Origin: an uncultured Prevotella sp.
GTDB taxonomy: Bacteria > Bacteroidota > Bacteroidia > Bacteroidales > Bacteroidaceae
Length of the DNA: 64,000 nucleotides
Direction: 5' to 3'
Assembly: GCA_900553465.1 (NCBI GenBank)
Contig: USDT01000011.1
Coordinates: 1-64,000 of the forward strand
The first letter of the stretch is position 1. Each line of letters starts with the position of its first letter. The notes under the pieces are model-generated. The model was not told where the DNA came from and did no database searches. It saw only the letters and a program-made list of their open reading frames with translations. Positions 38,822 to 47,893 of this stretch are shown here, one piece after another. The position numbers were made by a program, and so were the translations under genes.

Positions 38822-41800
38822 TCAGAACTGTACTGTGTTGAGATACTTGTCCACGAGCATGCCGTCAGCATGCTGCAGGTTGAGCGTGAAGCGGCGCTTT
38901 GCCTTGAAGCGTATGGTCATCAGTTCACCATCACCCTCGATATAAGGTTTCTCACCCAGATTGACGAACGTCGGGTAGAGCGCCTTCTGTCCGCTGGTGT
39001 GCAGGCGGTCGTTAGTGAGATTGCGCATCTCCTTCAGCCGTTCGGCGTCTGTTCCAATGTACTCCATGTCCTGCTGGTTGTAAGGCAACGCGAAGCTGAT
39101 GGCATTGACCGAGCGCAGGCCATTTCCGCTTACTTTTATCACGACAGTCTCACCGGCGTTGTACGTTTTCTTGTCCGATGTTATGCTGATGCTTCCCTTC
39201 ACCGGTTCAACCTTGCGGCTGCTAACGCCCGTCTCGAGCTCTATACCCACGCAGGATATGTCGAACGCATCTATCAGACCGTTACCGTTGAGATCGCCAC
39301 GACTGATGTATCCTTCGAAATCAGCATCTCCACGGCGCAAGCCTGTGTAGTTGGTGTACGACGTCAGGTCGTTCTCGTCGATACGTCCGTCGTGGTTTAT
39401 GTCTCCAGGAATGTAACTCTCAGAACCCGGAACTCGGAAGACATACATCTCACGGCCCGATCCGAACTTGCCCACTGCCTCACTCACAGCCACACGTATG
39501 TAGCGTGCCACGGGCTTATCCTTAAATTCGAATGTCTTGGTGTCGGCTCCCTTCCAGTCGAATGTGCCCGCTTCGGTCCAGTTCTTCTTATCCATGCTGT
39601 AGTATACAGTGCCTTTGAGCAGAGTGCCATTGCCGGCATCTGTGCGCGGCAGATAGTCGAAACGGTCTATGCGGTTGATGCTGCGCAGATCGACAATCAG
39701 GTCGAACGGCACGGCTGCGGTGCTCCACTTGGTGTGCCATGTGTCACCCTCGTCGAAGTTGAACAGCCTGTCGGCCTCCTGGCCTCCCTGATTCTCACAC
39801 GACGTTTCGCCGCGTATGCCCCTGATGGCAAACTCAAGCGGGTCGGACTTCGTCGTAACACTGCGGCTTGTCCATTCGGATGCGCCGTCGGCATTGACAG
39901 CCCGCAGCTTCAGCGTATAGGCCGTCTCCGGCTTCAGTCCGTCTATGAGCAGCGAGCCACGGCGTATGGTCGAATAGGTCATTCCGTCGAACTCTATCTC
40001 GTAATAGTCGGCATTGGCGTCGTTCTGCCACGTAGGCGTTATGTCATAAGCGCCGGTATTGTCGGCCGTTACGTCGAATTCGGGCGCAGCAAGCCTGCCC
40101 TTGTGCGTAAGCATACGGTCGGCCGGAGCATACTCATATCCTTTCACCGTTAGCACGATGTCGCCCGCGGTGATGTCTCTTGAGGCCAGTTTCACATGCA
40201 GCACAGGGTTCTTCACCACGCTCAACCGGGCCATATCGCTGCCGGCAGTAGCAAAGCGGTTGAGCTCAGGCGCCTCCTCATAGAAGAACATGTCGGCACC
40301 CGCAGCCAGCTCATCCATCGACGACGCCTCCGTCAGACGCACTTTCCGGCCGGCATATCTCGCCGTTATCTTCTCCGGTCTTGAGGTCATGTCCACCTTG
40401 ATCCATGTGGCCTTGTCTTTCACCATGCCGCGGAACGAACCCTGAGTAGCATCTATTTTTATCGTGGCCACATCCTTATCGAGCTGTTGCGACAGGCGTG
40501 TTGTGCAGCACTCACCACGCAGATAGGCACCGGTGCGTCCGTCATCGTCGTACTCGGTGAACTCTGTCGTGCCACAGGGATAAACCTCATATATGCGCAA
40601 TGTGCTGTCGGCCTGCGCCACATTGTTGTGTGCCGTGGTCATGGGCAGTATGGCTCCGCGCTTCACAAAGAGCGGCATCTTCCACAGCGGAGCATCGAAA
40701 TTGTTTATTATTCTGCCTCCGTGCCACACGTCACCCGTGAAATAGTCCACCCATTCGCCTTCGGGCAGATATATGCCGTCGCGTATATCGTTGCCCTCTT
40801 CGTCGGCCTGTGTGGCCTGATATACGGGAGCCACGAGCACGAACGGTCCATAAAGGAACTGATACTGAGTGCGTGTGCCGTAGGTGTAACCGCACGGATT
40901 GTCGAGAAACATGGCACGCACCATGGGCTTACCCGTCACGGCTTCGCGCGCAATGCTGTATGTATATGGCATGAATTCCGACTTCATCTTCAGATACCAG
41001 CGGTTGATTGATGCCGCCGGCTCGCCGAGTATGTGCGGATACTTGGGGTTGGAGCCCCAGCCGTCCATGTTGAGCTGCATGGGCGTGAACGTCTTCCACT
41101 GGAAGTCGCGCACATTCACGGGCACATTCTTTCCGCCGAATATGCCGTCCATGTCGGAACAGATGTTGGGCTGTCCGGACAGTCCGCTGCCGATGTATGT
41201 GGGGATGTGGAAGCGGATGTACTCCCATTCGCCGCCCGTCTGGTCGCCCGTCCACACGCCGGCATAGCGTTGTGTGCCGGCCCATCCGTCGAGCGAGATG
41301 ATGAACGGACGCGCGTCGGAGCCGTAATAGTTCATGATGTGGCTCACGTCGGCTATGCCGTTGAGTCCGAACGAATAGCCTGCGCCCACCCACGCCACGT
41401 CAGTCTTGAGCACACGCACGCCGGCATCGCGCACTTCCTTCACTATGTCACGCTGCAGCAGGGCGCTCACTCCCTCCTTGGGATGAAGGTCCGACTGCGT
41501 CCACAGTCCTATCTCCACACCCTTGGAGCGGGCATAACCGGTGAGCGACGCAAGGTTGGCAATGTTGCCGTCGAGCGATTCGGTCTGTCCGTATCCGGCT
41601 CCATAGCCGTCGTTTGGCAGCAGCCATCCCAGCGGCATGTCGTGCGCGGCGTAGCGGTCTATCACGGCACGCGCCGAGAACTGGTAGTTGTCCTTCTCGC
41701 CGTTGAGCGACTCGCGTGTGCCGCCGTTGTCCTTCTGACTCTCCTTATAATGCCGGCCGTCCTCAAAGAGTATGCCGTCCTTGTCCTCCTTCCAGTAATC

Positions 41801-42538
41801 GCGGTTGTAGGCATTGAGATGACCTTCGTAGAAACCGAACTTCGGCAGGAGCACAGGATTGCCCGTGAGCTGGTAGAAATCGGCGAGCAGGGCCTCCGGT
41901 GTGGCACCGACCATGAAGAAGAGGTCAAGATAAGGTGCCTCGTGACTCAGACTGACGGTGCCCGGAACGGTGGCTCCGAAGTCGTAACTGCCCCGTTTGA
42001 AGGTGTGCCACATCACACCGTAGCCCGCCGTACTCCAGCAGAAAGGCGTCGGCGAGGCCACCCCGCCGTCGGTCCAGTTGTTGGTGTTCTCTATGGCAAT
42101 GATGCGGCCCTTGTGGCTGAACCGTCCGTTCTGAACTCCTCCTCCATAGAAATATTCGTCTTCGCGTTCCTTCAGTTTCATCGTGGTTGTGCCCTTTGAG
42201 CCGAACTCAACAGGCGCGGCGGCCTCGGCCACTGTCTGTCCGTCGCTCAGGCGGATGATGCGGAAGAGTCCGCTTCCGCGGTCGAACACCACGCGTATGC
42301 TTCTGGTAGATATGGCCGTCTCCTTACTGTTGTCGGTCAGCGCTATGCGTCCGGCGTCGCGCCGCGGACTGTCAGCCAGTATGCGCGCCTCGGGTTTGGC
42401 TTCCGGGTCGCGTATGATGCCACCCTTGATGTCCATGAACATTCTGAAGATGTTGTCGCCGTAGAAGTCGAGCGTCATGCGTGTGCTGTCGGCGAACACT
42501 ATCTCCGCCGCGGCGGGGTTAATCATCCTTGCCGACAC
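38822..42538 (-). CDS. Glycoside hydrolase family 31 with dockerin-like and cohesin-like C-terminus
   Basis: 1238 residues if read from a GTG at 42538. The GH31 barrel holds GLWTQSDLHPKEG, VRVLKTDVAWVGAGYSF (nucleophile aspartate, about residue 400) and VWTGDQTGGEWEY (acid/base region). After it come a DUF5110-like beta region, a fibronectin III-like domain (about 840-930), an F5/8-type domain (about 935-1060), a dockerin-like EF-hand pair (GDINHDGRIDENDLTSY and GDLNGNGLIDAFDIS) and a cohesin-like end. It likely acts on alpha-glucosides or related sugars outside the cytoplasm. The native start is probably ATG 42679, cut off by an in-frame TAA at 42583-42581. Confidence 0.85.
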   Translation of the reverse strand: MSARMINPAAAEIVFADSTRMTLDFYGDNIFRMFMDIKGGIIRDPEAKPEARILADSPRRDAGRIALTDNSKETAISTRSIRVVFDRGSGLFRIIRLSDGQTVAEAAAPVEFGSKGTTTMKLKEREDEYFYGGGVQNGRFSHKGRIIAIENTNNWTDGGVASPTPFCWSTAGYGVMWHTFKRGSYDFGATVPGTVSLSHEAPYLDLFFMVGATPEALLADFYQLTGNPVLLPKFGFYEGHLNAYNRDYWKEDKDGILFEDGRHYKESQKDNGGTRESLNGEKDNYQFSARAVIDRYAAHDMPLGWLLPNDGYGAGYGQTESLDGNIANLASLTGYARSKGVEIGLWTQSDLHPKEGVSALLQRDIVKEVRDAGVRVLKTDVAWVGAGYSFGLNGIADVSHIMNYYGSDARPFIISLDGWAGTQRYAGVWTGDQTGGEWEYIRFHIPTYIGSGLSGQPNICSDMDGIFGGKNVPVNVRDFQWKTFTPMQLNMDGWGSNPKYPHILGEPAASINRWYLKMKSEFMPYTYSIAREAVTGKPMVRAMFLDNPCGYTYGTRTQYQFLYGPFVLVAPVYQATQADEEGNDIRDGIYLPEGEWVDYFTGDVWHGGRIINNFDAPLWKMPLFVKRGAILPMTTAHNNVAQADSTLRIYEVYPCGTTEFTEYDDDGRTGAYLRGECCTTRLSQQLDKDVATIKIDATQGSFRGMVKDKATWIKVDMTSRPEKITARYAGRKVRLTEASSMDELAAGADMFFYEEAPELNRFATAGSDMARLSVVKNPVLHVKLASRDITAGDIVLTVKGYEYAPADRMLTHKGRLAAPEFDVTADNTGAYDITPTWQNDANADYYEIEFDGMTYSTIRRGSLLIDGLKPETAYTLKLRAVNADGASEWTSRSVTTKSDPLEFAIRGIRGETSCENQGGQEADRLFNFDEGDTWHTKWSTAAVPFDLIVDLRSINRIDRFDYLPRTDAGNGTLLKGTVYYSMDKKNWTEAGTFDWKGADTKTFEFKDKPVARYIRVAVSEAVGKFGSGREMYVFRVPGSESYIPGDINHDGRIDENDLTSYTNYTGLRRGDADFEGYISRGDLNGNGLIDAFDISCVGIELETGVSSRKVEPVKGSISITSDKKTYNAGETVVIKVSGNGLRSVNAISFALPYNQQDMEYIGTDAERLKEMRNLTNDRLHTSGQKALYPTFVNLGEKPYIEGDGELMTIRFKAKRRFTLNLQHADGMLVDKYLNTVQF

Positions 42539-42679
42539 AATGGCCTGACTGTCGCCGTCGGCTGACGATGCCGCCGGTCTTTAGGCGCACGTTCCGTCTG
42601 TCACGGCCGCACCTGCCGTGCCGTCAGTGGCACACAGCGGCAGCGCCATGGCAAGTATCAATGCTTTGTCTGCTCCCAT
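42539..42679 (-). pseudogene. GH31 leader separated from the enzyme by an in-frame stop
   Basis: An ATG at 42679 is in frame with the GH31 gene and encodes MGADKALILAMALPLCATDG, a plausible signal peptide, up to codon 32. Codon 33 is TAA (42583-42581). Fourteen sense codons then join it to the GH31 frame with no other stop. A single-base change of the TAA would restore one 1285-residue secreted protein. Without it the enzyme would start at GTG 42538 and lack a signal. Confidence 0.7.
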
Positions 42680-42904
42680 TTTTACAGGTTGAGTATGTTT
42701 GTTTTAGGTTTTTGAGTTTACGTCCTCAAAAGTACACAAATATTCATGCACAACCAAACGAAACGCCGATATGTTTTCATACTCAATCACAGAAGAGATC
42801 ATTACGGGGCACGCCGCACACCGCATCGGGCACAACCGAGGACGCGGAGTATGTCGTCGGCACGCCAAGGACATCATCGTGTAGACACCTTATATACCGG
42901 AAAA

Positions 42905-43324
42905 AATGAATAAATATTCATTCTCAAAGTAAAAAATTTTGACAAAAATTTTTCGCAAAATAGAAAAACGGAGAGGGGTGGAGAGGGGATGACGGAGTGC
43001 AAAACAGGCTTTTCCGCAGCCGACAGGTTGCCGCTGCATGACGTGAAAAATGACAGCGCTTTGCGGAATGGGCTTTATCAGGGTGCGAAACGGTCGGTTT
43101 CATGGTGCGATATTGAGCATATCAGGGGATGATATGGGCAATATCAGAGGCTGAAACGGGCTGTTTCGCAGCACGATTTGGAGGCGGTCGGACCGCAATA
43201 TAATGCAAGTGACTGACTGTCAGCGTTATAGGCAACCCTCTCAAAACTCGCGAATTTGCGACCGAAGACACAGTTGCTCGAAAAAACGCGAGTATTTTCG
43301 AGTTACGGGTGAATATTTATTCAC
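42905..43324 (+). repeat. Composite intergenic element, copy E (420 bases)
   Basis: The 42680-43683 gap holds an element bounded by AATGAATAAATATTCA (42905-42920) and GTGAATATTTATTCAC (43309-43324). Inside are CAAAATAGAAAAACGG (42956-42971), the array (43065-43167) and TCGCGAATTTGC (43247-43258). It is the inverted counterpart of 32978-33398. Here it lies between divergent genes. No open frame of note is inside. Confidence 0.7.
43065..43167. repeat. 22-base-phased inverted-repeat array, copy E (5 units)
   Basis: Units start at 43065 (GGAATgggctTTATC), 43087 (GAAACggtcgGTTTC), 43109 (GATATtgagcATATC), 43131 (GATATgggcaATATC) and 43153 (GAAACgggctGTTTC), all 22 bases apart. Three of the five have perfect five-base arms. 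This is the cleanest array. An isolated unit (AAAACaggctTTTCC) lies at 43001, out of phase by two bases. Confidence 0.8.
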
Positions 43325-43563
43325 TCCGCAGGCGCATTGTTGCATATTTATGCAAAGCCGCATCCGATCGTACACTCCGCATCTGAGGCCGCGCGGCGCG
43401 AGCTCACCGGCACAACTGCAGCGTCCGCTGCTCCCGGCAGCGCAGTGGTCCATGTTACACAAAATCGGTTTACGGCCGCTCTTTCTTACACAAAATAGTT
43501 AAATATACATAAATATGTCTGTTCGTGATGCAGCATTTTAAAATTTTCCGTCTTTCGTTTATA

Positions 43564-43577
43564 TCTCTATATAGAGA
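43564..43577. promoter_or_regulatory. 14-base perfect palindrome upstream of GH92
   Basis: TCTCTATATAGAGA is a perfect palindrome 106 bases before the GH92 start. It could be an operator for the GH92 unit. No consensus promoter was seen near it. Confidence 0.35.
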
Positions 43578-43683
43578 ACGTTTTACTTTATTATGCGACA
43601 TTGTGTGCAGAGGCACATTGTCCTGTCTGCTGAACCTGAATATTCATAAATAAACATTATTATAAACATACACTCTGTTAGAA

Positions 43684-45840
43684 ATGAAAAGAGGATTCTT
43701 GAAATCGTTGTTTGCAGGCGTATTCTTATGTATCGCCTGCCACACAGCCGTAGCCGGCGACACAACGCCCGACTATGCTTCCATGGTTGACACTCGTATG
43801 GGAACGGTGGGCAAACCGGGCCCCAACGGACTGGCTTCGGGCTTCACCTTTCTCGGCGCCACCTATCCGTTCGGAATGATGCAGCTCACTCCAACCCACT
43901 TCGAACCGCAACGCGGCATCGTGGTGAACCAGATATCGGGAGGCGGATGTCCGGAGATGGGCAACTTCCCGCTCATAGCTCTGGCCGGACGTCTGGACAA
44001 ATCGCCCAACGACATGGGCTCATTCCCGTTCTACAAGGACATACTTGCGTCGCAGGCAGGATATCTGTCGCTCGAATACAAGGACGGCGTGAAGTGCGAG
44101 ACAACAGTGTCGAAGCGCAGCGGAGTGGTGCGCATGACGTTCCCTTCGTCGGCATCTGAAGGTACGGTGATAATAGGCAGCGGCGTATGCTCAACCAAAC
44201 TCACCAACGCACTGGTGAAGATCACATCGCCCACAACGCTCGAAGGATATGCCGAGGGCGGCGACTTCTGCGGCTATCAGACCGACTACCGCGTGTATTT
44301 CGTGGCCGAATTCAACACTCCGGCCAAGGTGCAGGGCACATGGATAAGGGAAGACATGAAGGACGGACGCCTCACCATAGGCGGCAGCAACTCGGGTGCT
44401 TACTTCACGTTCGACACATCGGGCGGCCGCACAGTGGAATACAAAGTGGCCATCTCGTATGTATCTCTTGCCAACGCACGCGAGAATCTGCAGAAGGACA
44501 ACGCCGGACGCGACTTCGAACAGGTGCTGGCCGATACCCGCGCAGAGTGGAATAAACACTTAGGCAAGATTGAGGTGACGGGCGATGCAGACCGCATGAA
44601 GCAGTTCTACACGCACTTCTATCACACGCTCATCCATCCAAACGTGTTCAACGACGTCAATGGCGAATATCTGGGAGCCGACTGGAACGTGCACAAGACG
44701 GAACCGGGACGCGACTATTACACCACATTCAGCGCATGGGATACCTACCGCACACAGAGCCAGATACTGGCAGTGCTCTATCCTAAAGAGAGTTCGGACA
44801 TGATGCAGTCGCTCGTCGACTTCGCCGAACAGAGCGGAGGATACGGCCGATGGATTCTCGCCAACATCGAGACTGGCGTCATGCACGGCGACCCGACACC
44901 TGTCATAATATCCAACACCTACGCTTTCGGCGGCCGCGACTTCGACCTGAAGAAGGCATATGAGTACATGCGCAAAGGTGCTCTCGAACCACGCACCTAC
45001 TCACAGAACGTAGAGGTGCGCCCGGGATTGTCCAACTACATCGAGAAAGGCATTGAGAACGCATCGCTCTGCCTTGAATACACATCGGCCGACTATGCCA
45101 TCGGACAGTTCGCAAAGCAGGCGCTTGGCAACAACAAGGACGCCGCATTCTTCATGAACCGCGCTTCCAACTGGAAGAATCTCTACGATCCGTCAACACG
45201 CTGGCTGCGTTCGCGCCACAACCACGACATGAGTTGGAAGAAGCCGGACGACGACTGGCGCGAGGCAACTAAGGAAAACTACTTCTGGATGGTGCCTTAC
45301 GACCTTGAGACTCTCATCGACACAATAGGCGGAAAGGCCGCTGCCGAGAAACGTCTCGACTCACTCTTCGTGCGTCTGGACGCAGGTTACGACGACCACT
45401 TCTTCGCTGCGGGCAACGAACCAGACTTCCAGGTGCCTTGGATATACAACTATGTGGACAAACCTTACAAGACTTCGGCCATCATCTCACGCATACTCCG
45501 CGAGGCTTACGACTCGTCACCGTCGGGCCTTCCGGGCAACGACGACTGCGGAGCAATGGGTTCATGGTACATGTATGCGTCGATAGGACTTTACCCGATG
45601 ACGCCGGGCGTGGCTCAGTTCTGCATCAACATGCCGCAGTTCTCCGACATTAAGATTCATCTGCCGGGCGGTCTGCTCCAGATAAAGGGCGGCAAGGACG
45701 GACAGTACATCAATTCCATGCGTCTCAACGGCAAGACCTACAACTCGGCATGGATAGACTGGGACATGCTGAAGAACGGCGGAACAATAACCTACAAGGC
45801 TTCGGCCAAACCCAACAAGAAATGGGGACTGAAGAAATAA
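43684..45840 (+). CDS. Glycoside hydrolase family 92 alpha-mannosidase
   Basis: 718 residues with a signal peptide (LFAGVFLCIACHTAVAG). GH92 marks are the N-terminal DTRMGTVGKPGPNGLASGF and GATYPFGMMQLTPTH, a central YTTFSAWDTYRTQSQILA, and the C-terminal GLPGNDDCGAMGSWYMYASI with GLYPMTPG. These are calcium-dependent inverting exo-alpha-mannosidases, acting mostly on alpha-1,2 or alpha-1,3 mannosides. It is followed after 33 bases by the GxGYxYP gene. With GH38 and GH47 nearby, high-mannose N-glycans are a likely target. Confidence 0.94.
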   Translation: MKRGFLKSLFAGVFLCIACHTAVAGDTTPDYASMVDTRMGTVGKPGPNGLASGFTFLGATYPFGMMQLTPTHFEPQRGIVVNQISGGGCPEMGNFPLIALAGRLDKSPNDMGSFPFYKDILASQAGYLSLEYKDGVKCETTVSKRSGVVRMTFPSSASEGTVIIGSGVCSTKLTNALVKITSPTTLEGYAEGGDFCGYQTDYRVYFVAEFNTPAKVQGTWIREDMKDGRLTIGGSNSGAYFTFDTSGGRTVEYKVAISYVSLANARENLQKDNAGRDFEQVLADTRAEWNKHLGKIEVTGDADRMKQFYTHFYHTLIHPNVFNDVNGEYLGADWNVHKTEPGRDYYTTFSAWDTYRTQSQILAVLYPKESSDMMQSLVDFAEQSGGYGRWILANIETGVMHGDPTPVIISNTYAFGGRDFDLKKAYEYMRKGALEPRTYSQNVEVRPGLSNYIEKGIENASLCLEYTSADYAIGQFAKQALGNNKDAAFFMNRASNWKNLYDPSTRWLRSRHNHDMSWKKPDDDWREATKENYFWMVPYDLETLIDTIGGKAAAEKRLDSLFVRLDAGYDDHFFAAGNEPDFQVPWIYNYVDKPYKTSAIISRILREAYDSSPSGLPGNDDCGAMGSWYMYASIGLYPMTPGVAQFCINMPQFSDIKIHLPGGLLQIKGGKDGQYINSMRLNGKTYNSAWIDWDMLKNGGTITYKASAKPNKKWGLKK

Positions 45841-45873
45841 ACGGTTTTTTGGTTTCAAGAAAAGGTTGATATC

Positions 45874-47598
45874 ATGTCATACATTAAAAGAAAAACGATA
45901 CTTATCTTCGGCATCCTGATGCTCTGTATGGTGTCATCCACACTATCCGCAGCGGTTTACAACGGCCGCTACGGATGGCCGACACTCAAGAGTCCGAAGG
46001 CTCTCATAATATGCGAACAGACAAAGACGGCGGAGGAATCGATGCTCCTCGAGTCGCTGTCGGGTCTGGCAGCCAAGGCCGTGAACAACGGACGGCTGAA
46101 GGAAATGGTGTGGAGAGACGTCAACGGAAATCCATCCTACGAGAGAATTCTGAAGCAGAGCATGGCTGCTCTCGGCATAAAGGACGCGAAAAGAATGGAC
46201 GTCTGGGAGCTGCTTGCATATCTGAAGAAGAAGAAAATAGTGAAAGGTTATGTGCTTTATGAGCCGGACAGACCCGTAAAGAACAAGATACAGAACTATT
46301 CGAGCAACGTGGCCACCGTGTATTCTTCGCTCCTTTCAGGTGCAATGATAAGCACTTCGCTTGAGAGCAAGGCCAAGGCTGCCGGATTGAAAATGCTGAA
46401 GGACGCACGCACGGAGACCACAATGGAATGCTTCAACAAGAACAAGAGCAGACTGAACAACTGTTCTGCGCTGAGCATACGGCCGAGTGTGTCCAACATG
46501 CGCGACTTTGCCATCGCCCACGGTCTGATGCTTTATGCCGACGAACGGCCACTCATCGACGCCGTTCTCGAATGGGTGCGCCCGCTCTCACCCATCCTGG
46601 GCTGGGGATGCGGCGACGAATACGACTCCACCAGCGCCGTATCGGAGTGGGGACACTACAACACGGCTTCCGACTGGTGTGTCAATCTGCCGTTCATATC
46701 GGCCGCAGCGCCTTACATCCCGCTCGAGAAGGCCAACGAGCTGTCACCGTCGCAGATTGACTTTGCCGACTCCTCATACGTCCATTCGTTCGTAATGAGC
46801 GACGGAGACAACATGCAGTGGACCATCGGAGCGTTCGCCGACAATCCCGTTTACGCCGGACATGCAACGGCGAAGGAGTCGGGCACCACATGGACACTGT
46901 GTCCGATAAACCTCTCCGTAGTATCGCCCGTATCATGGAACGAAGTGGTTCACCGTCAGGGCACGAAGAATTCTATAATCGAGTACGGCGGCGGATATCA
47001 GTATCCTGACCTCTTCGCCAGCAAGAGATCCAACCGAAAGGAACTCCTCCGTGAGTTTGCACGCCGCGTGAACAGCCATCTGAAGGAACTGAACGTCAAG
47101 ATTTTCGGAGCCATATTCAAGGATGTGGAGAGTCCCGAAGCACAGGAAGCCGTGCAGATATACGCAGAGGAACTGGAGGACATCACCGGAATGATCGCCA
47201 TACAGTATTTCCCCTACGAGCTGGGCGACAAGATTTTCTGGTACAAAAACAAAAAGGGCGAGGACATACCTCTCGTCACCGCCAACTACTCTTTGTGGAA
47301 TGAAGTGCACGCCCAACGTCCTTTCTGCGGTACACCGGAGTATGTGGCGTCGCTCATCAACCGCGACCTGCTCAGCCGCAAGAGCAAAGGCTACTCATGG
47401 ACCATCGTACATGCGTGGTCAGACTTCGGCAAGACAAGCAAATGCACAGAGCATCCGGCAGTGGGCGTGAACCCGATACTTGCTACCGAAAACCTGATGC
47501 TAGACGACATACGTGTCGTTTCGCTCAACGAACTCTTATGGAGAGTGAGGATGAAATATCATCCCGAACAAGTCAGAAGACTCATGCAGAACCCGTGA
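45874..47598 (+). CDS. Secreted GxGYxYP family protein
   Basis: 574 residues with a signal peptide (TILIFGILMLCMVSSTLSA). The name-giving motif is in IIEYGGGYQYPDLFA (about residue 375). The N-terminal half corresponds to the GxGYxYP N-terminal domains, and conserved HSFVMSDGDNMQWTIGAFAD lies near residue 310. The family is widespread in Bacteroidetes glycan loci and is proposed to act on carbohydrates, but no activity is established as far as I know. It follows GH92 by 33 bases and ends at a terminator. Confidence 0.88.
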   Translation: MSYIKRKTILIFGILMLCMVSSTLSAAVYNGRYGWPTLKSPKALIICEQTKTAEESMLLESLSGLAAKAVNNGRLKEMVWRDVNGNPSYERILKQSMAALGIKDAKRMDVWELLAYLKKKKIVKGYVLYEPDRPVKNKIQNYSSNVATVYSSLLSGAMISTSLESKAKAAGLKMLKDARTETTMECFNKNKSRLNNCSALSIRPSVSNMRDFAIAHGLMLYADERPLIDAVLEWVRPLSPILGWGCGDEYDSTSAVSEWGHYNTASDWCVNLPFISAAAPYIPLEKANELSPSQIDFADSSYVHSFVMSDGDNMQWTIGAFADNPVYAGHATAKESGTTWTLCPINLSVVSPVSWNEVVHRQGTKNSIIEYGGGYQYPDLFASKRSNRKELLREFARRVNSHLKELNVKIFGAIFKDVESPEAQEAVQIYAEELEDITGMIAIQYFPYELGDKIFWYKNKKGEDIPLVTANYSLWNEVHAQRPFCGTPEYVASLINRDLLSRKSKGYSWTIVHAWSDFGKTSKCTEHPAVGVNPILATENLMLDDIRVVSLNELLWRVRMKYHPEQVRRLMQNP

Positions 47599-47657
47599 CA
47601 GCGGCACTGCGCCGCTGTCCCCGGGTCAGCGTCTTATTATTCTTAAACTCTTTTTCC

Positions 47658-47702
47658 GGTCGGAACGCATTGTCTTACAGACGTCGTTCCGGCCGTTTTT
47701 TC
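47658..47702 (+). terminator. Intrinsic terminator after the GH92-GxGYxYP unit
   Basis: GGTCGGAACG (47658-47667) pairs with CGTTCCGGCC (47685-47694), followed by GTTTTTTC. A second GC-rich stem, ACAGCGGC/GCCGCTGT, directly follows the stop at 47598. Confidence 0.85.
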
Positions 47703-47893
47703 GTACACCATACGCATTGCCATATGGAATTATTTTCGTAACTTGCCGACGGTTGTCGGAGGACAGCCGGACGGAGCACACATGACAACCGGCGGACACA
47801 TGCCGGCGGAGCGGACGCCACGTATGTTACAACGCAACCGAAAGAGGAAGGACGGAGCGACGTTTGAATGTTTATATAAACAACTACCTGAAC

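Noticed and set aside
38822..39480. Cellulosome
   Set aside because: Only one protein carries dockerin- and cohesin-like modules; no scaffoldin with repeated cohesins is present.
38780..40153. 457-codon open frame on the plus strand
   Set aside because: It is antisense to the dockerin and F5/8 part of GH31, which has clear domain evidence.
43065..43167. CRISPR array
   Set aside because: The units are 22 bases apart but vary at most positions, and there are no constant repeats with unique spacers and no cas genes in the window.
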